DNA from: Platanthera guangdongensis
Taxonomy: Eukaryota > Streptophyta > Magnoliopsida > Asparagales > Orchidaceae
Direction: 5' to 3'
DNA length: 64,000 nucleotides
Assembly (NCBI GenBank): GCA_039583875.1
Contig: CM077162.1
Coordinates: forward strand, 171,511,220-171,575,219
A program made the position numbers and the translations under genes. The notes below the pieces were generated by a model, which was given only the letters and a program-made list of their open reading frames with translations, was not told the DNA's origin and made no database searches. Shown piece after piece: positions 56,441-64,000 of the stretch; the first letter of the stretch is position 1; each line of letters opens with the position of its first letter.

Positions 56441-57052
56441 TGAAGCCTAAGAGTGCGAGCAGATATTGAAACAGCATTTATGTATGGTCGCGGGTCCAAT
56501 TCTGATTTATAAGAGGATGAGCAGAAATTGAGGCAGCATTTATGGGTAAAATTTTTTCAGCTGAGCATCTTTGTAAGGAAAATTTTGGTAATTGTTATGA
56601 GCAAATTTATTTTGGATATGTGCAAATCAATTTTATGAGCAAATCAAAAATTTATATGTGCAAACCAAATTATTACGGGCAAAACAAAATAAAAAAAACT
56701 TTCTAAATTCTTTAGCAAAATATAAACTACAGTTTAGCATCAACATTAAACTTTAACGTATTACAAAAATTTCTAATTCATCGTAGAAATCTTCTTTTAG
56801 TGATAATTGTTTGCTCTAATTGTTGTACCTGTCAAAATAATAATACTCAATGATTGAAAACATATATTTATTTGAAAGTATAGTTATCAATGTATATGTT
56901 GTATAGTACCTTTAAGTTCAGCACATTGATTAAAAAACATAGTTAATTATAACATCAATTATTTTGGCATTTGCAATAGTACACATCACTTAGGATTAAC
57001 ATATTATATGAATTAATTAAAAATATAAATAGAGTATATAATTAATTTTGTA
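56441..57052. other. AT-rich stretch without recognised features
   Basis: Only a diverged direct repeat is seen (GAGCAGATATTGAAACAGCA at about 56456 and GAGCAGAAATTGAGGCAGCA at about 56519) and scattered ATGAGCAAAT/ATGTGCAAA motifs. Confidence 0.5.
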
Positions 57053-57807
57053 CTATTTTTCAGCAAGTTTTTCATGATACCTCCCCAAATCGAGAAAGTT
57101 GGAGGTAGTGGGCAGTCGGGAGCAAAAAAGGCTTTCCAACTGATTAGTAACAACATTGACTTTGTTAAAGCTAATGTATCCACCACTAGTAATACATCTG
57201 TATAAAAATTGAATTTGAGTGCCCCCATCCAATTCAACTCTATGCATCTTCGCCCTTCTATTATAAATTGTTCTCAATGTCGTGGTGTTAGAAGGATCTC
57301 TTTTTTCAAAGGCGATAGTTTTTTTCCTCGGTTTTACCCGGCCGAATACATGTTCTCCACGATCTTTTCCTCGGCTTCATCTAGTTTACATGCATAGGCA
57401 TGTGCTTCAAGATGAACCATTTCATGGTTGTGTGATCCGCATATAACTTCAAGAGTCAACTCATTTACATATGCATTTTTTTGACATTTAAGTGAAAATG
57501 AACATCCACACCTCTTTGTGGTAGTTTTTCGCAAATTTTTCTTGACTCATCATTTACCTCGTTGTTTCTCACGATAATAACCTACTTTGTCACATCCCAA
57601 AAAAACTCGAGGCTTAAGTCTACTAGTAAGCTTGTCAGTACCTTGAATTGTCACAACGAATCCTAATTCTCTCGCCTTTTGTTGAACCCAAGATACTAAC
57701 TCCTTATATTCAAAATATTGTGATGTGACAAAATGAATTCCAACGTCATTTTTTGTTTGTTGAGATGATTCTCCATACGTTAATAATTTCATATTTTCCA
57801 TACTCAA
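57053..57807 (-). pseudogene. N-terminal fragment of a MULE/FAR1-type transposase
   Basis: Three blocks in order on the minus strand: 57807-57550 (YKELVSWVQQKARELGF, LKPRVFLGCDK), 57534-57334 (TTKRCGCSFSLKCQKNAYV, CGSHNHEMVHLEAHAYACK) and about 57290-57053 (LRTIYNRRAKMHRVELDGG). These are the N-terminal DNA-binding region and linker of plant Mutator-like (FAR1-related) transposases; the catalytic domain is absent. Two consecutive TGA stops near 57545 and a frameshift near 57330 break it. The cysteines and HNH of the CG..F..C...CG.HNH motif remain. An ancient remnant. Confidence 0.7.
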
Positions 57808-58246
57808 TTAAACTACAGGATCTGAAAAACAATGCCTCTTCTTTGAAAACCAAAATCACGCTACAGAAATCAGTGCCTCTTCTTTGAAATTCAATGATCA
57901 AATGACTATGCAAACTGAAAATCAAAACAACTTACTTAACGGAGTCAAAATGCAGGAACGACCAAACCCTTAAACCTAATGCAGGCGATACCTTACTGAA
58001 AACCTAATGTAGGGCCGATTAACTTCTTCTTTAGTGCTCAAAGGGTGATGTTCACTGAAAATCAAAACCATGTTTTACTTAATGGAGAGAAAATGGAGGA
58101 GCGGCCATATCCAAAACCTAAAGCATGGGCGACCTTACCTCACACCAAATGCCGACGGGGACAACTCGATCGCCGACGGGGAGGGCTCGATCGCCGACGG
58201 GGAGGGCTGGAAAATCGGCGCAAGAAACTGCTCGCCGGTGAATGAG
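57808..58246. repeat. Short repeats upstream of the MULE fragment
   Basis: TGCCTCTTCTTTGAAA occurs at about 57833 and 57872. A diverged duplication of about 80 bp (CTGAAAATCAAAACA..., 57916 and 58054) follows. CTCGATCGCCGACGGGGA is tandemly repeated at 58165-58207. H is inserted at 58246. Confidence 0.55.
58242..58246. other. Candidate left target duplication ATGAG of element H
   Basis: Five bases before the TGAAAG LTR end; the partner is outside the window. Confidence 0.45.
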
Positions 58247-59128
58247 TGAAAGAACTAGTGCCTAAACACCTAGAGAGGGGGTGAATATGTGCACTTAATC
58301 TTTTTAACTTTTAAGACAGAAACACTGAATTATTAGACCTGTTTATGCAAATTTTTACAGCAATTCAGCACACAGCAATCACAGAATAAAACACACACAG
58401 AGTACACACAGCTTTTATAGTGGTTCCCCAAGGTCTGGGTACATCCACTTTCCCCCTTCGCCTATCTAGTAGTGTACTAGATTCGGCCTAACTTCTCCAC
58501 TACTCCTCAGATTCACAGATCTTACAGCTCAGAACCCAAACAGGTTCCTACAACTCAGAGTGATCCCACTCCTACAACTCAGGATCAATAGTCCTACCAC
58601 TCAGTCTTCACCAAGACCTACACTCAGCCTTCAACAAGGCCTACACTCAGCCTACAACAAGGCCTACACTCAGAGAAATGTATCTCCTACACTCAGGCAC
58701 ACAAGCCCTACCACTCAGCCTTTATAGATATAGACTTACAACTCAGATCCCTAAGAATCCTACAGAAAATAAAGAGTTCAAAGATTAATAACCACAACTC
58801 TGATTGAGAAAGATGAGTTGACTGGCTTCTTGATGAGTTCTTGAAAGAACTTTGCTGAGATCAACCTCCCTTGGCTTTCTTCAAAGCTTCTTGAATTAGA
58901 ACACAGTAGGGTTGAATCTCTTGTGTAGATGATCTTCAATCAACTGCTGACTTGAGAATCAGATCTCAATCTGAACTTCCTTATCAGCCTGGTTCAATAG
59001 CTGTCTTCTTAGAAGGAGCTTTCTCTCTCCAACTTCTTAGATCTTCACTTGAAGGTCTTCTTCTGTTGTGTTTTTTTCACTTCATTGATTGATTCATCAA
59101 TCTTTCACCTTCTGTTGAAGGAATAAGC

Positions 59129-59135
59129 CTTTATA
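59129..59135 (-). promoter_or_regulatory. TATA box of the H LTR
   Basis: TATAAAG on the minus strand, about 130 bp downstream of the word array. Confidence 0.65.
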
Positions 59136-59269
59136 CAGGCTTTCTTCATGGTAACCGGCTGATCCGGTTTCTAACAACTTTCTGACAGCTCTGACAGTAG
59201 CAGTTGACCGGTTGAAATGGCAGCTGTCAAGTCATCCAGTTACTTCTTGAAATCTCTGTCACTATCTGA

Positions 59270-59985
59270 AAGTGTCGAGACAGATAGTCTTTATGTGTCG
59301 GCACAAATAGACCAAGTGTCGACACAAGTAGACTATGTGTCGACACTAGCCTTCATGGTGTCGACACAACTCCTTGTGTTGTAGAAATAGCTTCTCGACA
59401 CTGCTTCTTCAGAATGTGTCGACACTGATCCTGTGTGTCGACACAAGTCTTTCTTCTTCAATACTTAGTTGAATTCTGCTAAGTGTCGACACAACTCCTT
59501 TGTGTCGACACATCATCTTGTGTTGAACCTTGCTAAGTGTCGACACATCTTCTTTGTGTCGACACATGCCTTCTGTGTTGAAACTTTTGCTGAGTGTCGA
59601 CACATCTCCTTTGTGTCGACACATTCTTCTTGTGTTGAGACTTTGCTGAGTGTCGACACAGGCTCCTAGTGTTGACATTTGTACTTGAACTTTGTTGAAG
59701 TTTGCTGAGTGTCGACACAGCCGCCTAGTGCCGACACTTTCGATGTCGACAAAGTTCCTCTGGGTGTCGACACTGCTTCTAAGTGTCGATACTGATACTT
59801 TAGATAAATCTTCATTGTGTGTCGACACAACCTGTATGTGTCGACACTTTGCTTCTGGTGTCGACTCTGCCTTCCTGGTGTCGACACAATTACTCAAAGT
59901 GTCGACACAGCTCCTCTAGGTGTCGACACAAGCCTTCTTAAGTGTCGACACTTTTCTTCTAGTTGTCGACACATGGACTTAGAAA
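59270..59985. repeat. GTGTCGACAC palindrome array in U3 of H
   Basis: The densest array in the window: GTGTCGACAC about every 20-30 bp, often in close pairs such as GTGTCGACAC-(8-12 bp)-GTGTCGACAC. Longer than in C, so the array has expanded or contracted between the two elements. Confidence 0.92.
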
Positions 59986-60116
59986 CTTTTTGCTTTCCTT
60001 GCAATTACTTAACCTGCACAAATAAACTCAAAGCACATCAAATACATCTTGATGTATATCATTGAGTAGGGTGAGGCTTCTTCAAATCATGTACATATAT
60101 TCCAATATACCTAACA

Positions 60117-60134
60117 ATCTCCCCCTATTTGGAG
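60117..60134 (-). other. Polypurine tract of element H
   Basis: Minus strand CTCCAAATAGGGGGAGAT before the LTR. Confidence 0.9.
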
Positions 60135-60388
60135 AAGTCATAACCCTTAGTCAATGATACACACCATACATAACAAATTTTCAGTATGATGTAAAACAGT
60201 ATTATATGATAGGAAAAATACTTAAACATGCATGAACAGAACATGTATATACCATTAGCTCAGAACAATTAATGTAATAGATGAACATATAATATTGTTC
60301 TTACAAATTCCAACATTTTCATTAGTCAAAAGTTTACATAGAGTTTTAATGCATATGATTACAATTTGTAAACTTAAGAAATGCTATC

Positions 60389-63229
60389 TTATGACTGCTC
60401 TGGTTCCTTGATTACAATCCCCTTTCCAGATTGAATCTTTGCTTGAACTTGAGCTTCAGTGTCATCAGCAGCAGCAGGCTTCTTCCCTTGAGATATTTCT
60501 TTTTCAACTCTTCAGCCTTTATCTTCTGCCTTTTCAAAATAGTGATAAGGCTTGGGAAAATACTTGCGAGGCTCCTGTGTATTAGGAGGTAGCTTTCCCA
60601 GTTTTGCCTTTCTTCTATATTGTACAATGGCCTCTTGTCTATTCTCATGCTTCCTCCACTCCAGGTCAGAATACCACTTGCCTTTATCTAGGACATTGTC
60701 CTTAGCAGCCGTCCAAGCAGTCAAGATGATATTCCTGGAAGTGGGGCTCCATTTGTCAAAATCAGACCTCAATTCAGCTTGCTCTCTGAACCTTTTCTTA
60801 GATAATTGAGCCTCTTGTTCCTTTAATAAAGCCTCTTGTTCTTTTAGTATTGTCTCTAGCACAGGCTGAACTACTTTCTCAATGATGACATTCTGATTTC
60901 CCTCAGGTGGACTATACATAGACTGTATCTCTTAATGTATCATGTCAAAATCTGGTGGAGGGTATATCACTTGAGCTACTTCAGCTTGCTCTCCTCCCAA
61001 GTATGCAGGATTTATGCCAGACTCTGCAACATTGTCATCATCACATAAAGGTGGATATCCAAGGGTGGATTTGATAGAATTTGAAATCCATTTGGCATGA
61101 TCAGAACCTGTCTTGACTAATACCCTCTCCCCCTTTATGACTTCTCTCTCTATGTGATCCCTCAGATCATCTTTCTGAAACCTGATCTGGGCATTCAGAT
61201 AGTTAACTCCATCTCTATAGAAATGTTTTAACCTTTGGAGCTTGTCAGTAATTGCCTTCTGAGAATCTACAATGACAGTTTTCACAGCAGTGAGACTCTC
61301 CTGTAATTGCTTATCAAATTCTTCTTTGGCAGTGACACTTACTGTAGTCTGAGCAGTAGCCATATTCTTCATTTCAGTTATTATGACATTATGAGAAGCT
61401 GTGAGATTATCATTCATCCTTATCTGGTTTTCCAGGACATAGCCTTGCTTGACTTCTAGGTCATCAAATTTTGTCTTTATTTTCTCTTGATGTGTGGCCA
61501 GATAGACTACAGCATTTCCTCCCTTATGGAAACAATCAGTCATTTTCTTCTTGTTAAGATTTACTTCAAATCTGATTGACTTGATGTCTTGTGCTAGATC
61601 AAATTGCAGAGATTTATGGCCTTTCATCCATATAGGTTTGTAAAGCCTTCCTTTGCTCATCTAGCTTGATCTGCAAAGCCACCATCAGTGAACTGTAATC
61701 AGTAGAGGTGGCAGGCTGTGGAGCAATTGTTTGTAGGGCTTTCTTATAGTTCTGACTTCTTCTCTTGAAGACCTGGAACTTCCTCTTCTTGGCTCTAGCA
61801 GCCTCCTCATCCTCTGAAGCAGAAGTGCTGACGATGTCTACTCTTTTCTTAGGACTAGGATGTGAATCCTTCTCAGTCCTTTGTGATTCCTCAGCATCCT
61901 TTGGCTTCTCTGTCTCTTGTGTAGCAGTTTTATCTACATTCTCCATATGCTCCCCCTCAATATTAACTTTATCCACCTCAACAGCAGCTATTTCTTTCTC
62001 AAGGTCTGTCTGTACAAGATCTGGGAATAGCTCTTCTAAGGTAAATTCCTGTTGAGAATGGGTTGGAGAATCTCTGATCTCATCAACCACTTTATCAGCA
62101 ACAGATGTGTCCTCCATGTCAACATCTTGTGGTTGAGGTTGTAGCTGTGTTTGCTGATGAACATTAGGTAATGAATCAATCAAAACTTCTTGCTCAATAG
62201 TGAAATCTAATTGATTAATTTCAGTGATTACCACTAGGATGGTTTGAGTTTCCCTTTCACTCTCTAGTGGAGTTGGCTCTTCCACATGTAGAGGCTCCCC
62301 CTGAAGTGGATCCAGGTGAATTGGGCTTGCTGAGGGTAGCTCCCCCTGCCTCTGTGCATCTTCTTGTCTTGCTGGAGACTGCCCATCATTTCCTGTCTCT
62401 TCATCATCAGGAGTAAAAAACCACTTGCTGTTCAGAGCTGCTAGAGGATTCTTGAGCCACAATGGCTGTCTTCTTCTTCTTCTTCTTCTTCTGGGGTGTG
62501 TCCTTTACTGGAGATGGCAGTTCTTTTGTCAATACTCTATCCCATCTAGAGAAAATTCTCAAATCCATTCTTCTCATGTGGTTTATCTTGGAACCTGCAA
62601 CCTGATTCATCACCTCAGGAATACTTCCAGCTAGGTATAGACTTAGAATTCTACCCAGATTGGGTTTCTTCATACTTTCTTTTTATCTTATCAAACATAA
62701 CTGCAGACCAATCAGTATCAAGTTTGAAGATAATCCTTGTCATCAAATTGAACATATAAGCTGAAATCCTGTCATGTCCTCCAGGCTTGCTCAGGATGAC
62801 CTTGCCAACTATTTCAGACAGAAACTTTCCTTGGATGTTCATTCCTTTTCTATTGAAAACAGATCCAATTTTCATGTTTGAATCCAGTCCACACCATCTC
62901 AATGCCTCTCTAGTCTTAGAAGCAGATACATCTTCTTCCTCTGTTGTTCTTGGTAGTTGAAGTACCTTCCTTAGACTTTTCTATGTGATCTTAACTTTGG
63001 TTCCATGAACTCTGGACTTAATCTTGAGTCCAGAGTCATCAAGTGAAGCTGCACTCAAAAATTCTAGGACCTCCTTCTTCCAGATCTTGATTGGTTCTGA
63101 GACAAGGTATTCCAATCCAGTCTCGACAATTAGGGTTATCACACCTTTGATTTCGGGTTCCGCGTCATCAAAGGCATATCGCACGAGTTCATAACCTTCA
63201 TTAATGTTCTCTTCTAGCTTGGGTGCCAT
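60389..63229 (-). pseudogene. Post-RNase H extra ORF of element H (unknown function, broken)
   Basis: About 945 codons from MAPKLEENINEGYELVR. N-terminal domain: EVLEFLSAAS, GKFLSEIVGKVILSKPGGHD, MFDKIKRKY, NLGRILSLYLAG, RIFSRWDRV. A Lys run, a long acidic region with VEEPTPLESE and FTLEELFPD, a basic KKRK patch, a helical region (KLDEQRKALQTYMDE), then FQKDDLRDHIEREVIK, LGYPPLCDDDN, WSPTSRNIILTAW and a basic tail follow. Breaks: a stop near 62981 and frameshifts near 62930, 62680, 62440, 61640 and 60520; a stop near 60932. Glu-rich and Lys-rich composition and coiled-coil potential suggest a protein- or nucleic-acid-binding role, but nothing identifies it. No membrane segment is seen. Confidence 0.82.
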
Positions 63230-63264
63230 TAGGATTTGAATAAAGTTTGAATTTAGAGAAGAGA

Positions 63265-63715
63265 GATGTCGACACACAAGTTTGGTCTCGAAACTTTGGT
63301 GAGCGTGTCGACAAACAATGACGAAAACCTATTTATAACCTTTCTAGAATCGAAGATGAAAAGACGCGTCAAAATACTTAAATTGTGTCGACACTGTTGA
63401 AAAGTGTCGACACTTACTGCTAATGTCTCGACAACTATGTGTCGACACAAGTATAGTCGACAGAATATATGTGTTGACACTTATATATGTGTCGACACCA
63501 CTCAACTCGACACTTAGTCGAGACTCTACTAGACTAATTCTGTGTAAATCCTAAGTGTCGACACCACCCTGGATGTGTCGACACCTACCCTGCATGTGTC
63601 GACACTAATTCTCTGAAGTGCCGACACAGACTTCCTAGATGTGTCGACACCATTTCTCTGAAATGTCGACACCACTACTCTGTGTCGACACAGACAACTC
63701 TGTGTGTCGACACCA
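63265..63715. repeat. GTGTCGACAC array upstream of the H extra ORF
   Basis: Repeats of GTGTCGACAC, GTGTCGACACC and GTCTCGACA fill the spacer between the RNase H stop and the extra ORF, on both sides of the TATA box. Same word as the H LTR. Confidence 0.9.
63328..63337 (-). promoter_or_regulatory. Putative internal TATA box of the H extra ORF
   Basis: TATAAATAGG on the minus strand, 99 bp before the ATG; identical to the C box in sequence and position. Confidence 0.6.
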
Positions 63716-63741
63716 TCTTACTTAGCCAATTTTTTTGTAAA

Positions 63742-64000
63742 CTATTCCAAGTTTATCATCCCTAATTCAATTTTAAATTTATTGAATTTGGTTTCATCTA
63801 AGGGCTTAGTATACATATCAGCTAGCTGATTATCTGTATTAATATACTCTAGTGAAATATCTCCTTTTTCCACATGTTCTCTTAGAAAATGGTATTTTAT
63901 TTCTATGTGCTTAGTCCTACTATGAGAGACAGGATTATTTGCAATAGAAATGACACTAGTAGAATCACAAAATAAAGGTGTTCTACTTACTTGAATACCA
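63742..64000 (-). pseudogene. pol: RNase H C-terminal end of pol, element H (partial)
   Basis: The visible frame runs from the window edge (GIQVSRTPLFCDSTSVISI) through HSRTKHIEIKYHFLREHV, a DNQLADMYTKPLDE motif and a TAG at 63742. This is the end of the Copia RNase H domain and has no stop in the visible part. The rest of pol is outside the window, so whether the gene is intact cannot be judged; it is labelled pseudogene only because the extra ORF of the same element is broken. Confidence 0.8.

Larger units (their letters stand above)
58247..60116 (-). repeat. 3' LTR of element H (1870 bp)
   Basis: Minus strand TGTTAGGTATATTGG...TTCTTTCA. Collinear with the C LTR, including U5 C-tract, R/U5 block near 58410-58450, TATA box and word array. 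Confidence 0.92.
58247..64000 (-). mobile_element. Element H, 3' half of a Sirevirus-like Copia retrotransposon (family C)
   Basis: 3' LTR, PPT, extra ORF, word array with internal TATA, and the end of RNase H; it continues past the window. It is collinear with C and gives the uninterrupted reference for the site where B entered C. Confidence 0.92.

Noticed and set aside
59409..60065. Cys/His-rich open frames (MCRHK...VSTQ) in the H LTR, also at 8066-8575 and 31311-31721
   Set aside because: Direct translation of GTGTCGACAC repeats, not a zinc-binding protein.

Overview
The window is gene-free plant DNA made almost entirely of nested LTR retrotransposons. tRNA-iMet primer sites (TGGTATCAGAG), the AP-integrase-RT-RNase H order, a long extra ORF after RNase H and many TCGA/CpG-rich LTR words point to a flowering plant, probably a eudicot, with a repeat-rich genome. 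No host gene, rRNA, tRNA or CRISPR was found. No species can be named from the sequence.

Layout. 1-4605: 3' part of a Ty1/copia Sirevirus-like element, A (+). 4606-6948: unresolved repeat DNA with a GC-rich minisatellite. 6949-30118: element C (-), split by a complete nested element B (-, 11945-24281, TSD AGTAC). The 5' LTR of C is broken at 30118 by element G (-). G carries a solo LTR, D (32120-34046, TSD TCAAG), and is broken in gag at 41132 by element E (+). The 5' LTR of E is broken by element F (-, 42035-50582, TSD GTAGT), a non-autonomous element with ~2.98-kb LTRs and a tRNA-Asp primer site. This gives a four-level nest, C > G > E > F. E runs into a gap of exactly 500 N (55645-56144), and the right halves of E, G and C are absent from the window. 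56145-58246 holds a hAT-like GC-rich tract, a broken MULE-type transposase fragment and short repeats. 58247-64000 is the 3' half of element H (-), same family as C.

How the parts relate. A, B, D and G form one LTR family (TGTTGGATCC...TTTCA). C and H form a second, and E is a related third. A/B/G and C/H carry a ~900-codon ORF downstream of RNase H, and its N-terminal domain is recognisably homologous between the two families although the rest differs. All coding regions are interrupted by stops or frameshifts; E gag is the least damaged (one stop).

The most unusual signal is regulatory. Each family has its own short palindromic or near-palindromic CpG word, mostly with a TCGA core, repeated many times in U3: TTCGTCGA/TCGACGAA in A/B/D/G, GTGTCGACAC in C/H, TACTCGAGTA in E, GTCACGCCC/GGGCGTGAC in F. 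The same family-specific word is repeated again just upstream of the extra ORF. In C and H that second array is followed by a TATAAATAGG box 99-100 bp before the ORF start, which suggests an internal promoter copying the LTR control module. Three nested insertions (B, G, F) lie within a few bases of such words. F, whose Gypsy-type primer site puts it in another superfamily, carries versions of several of the words and a second site complementary to its primer tRNA.
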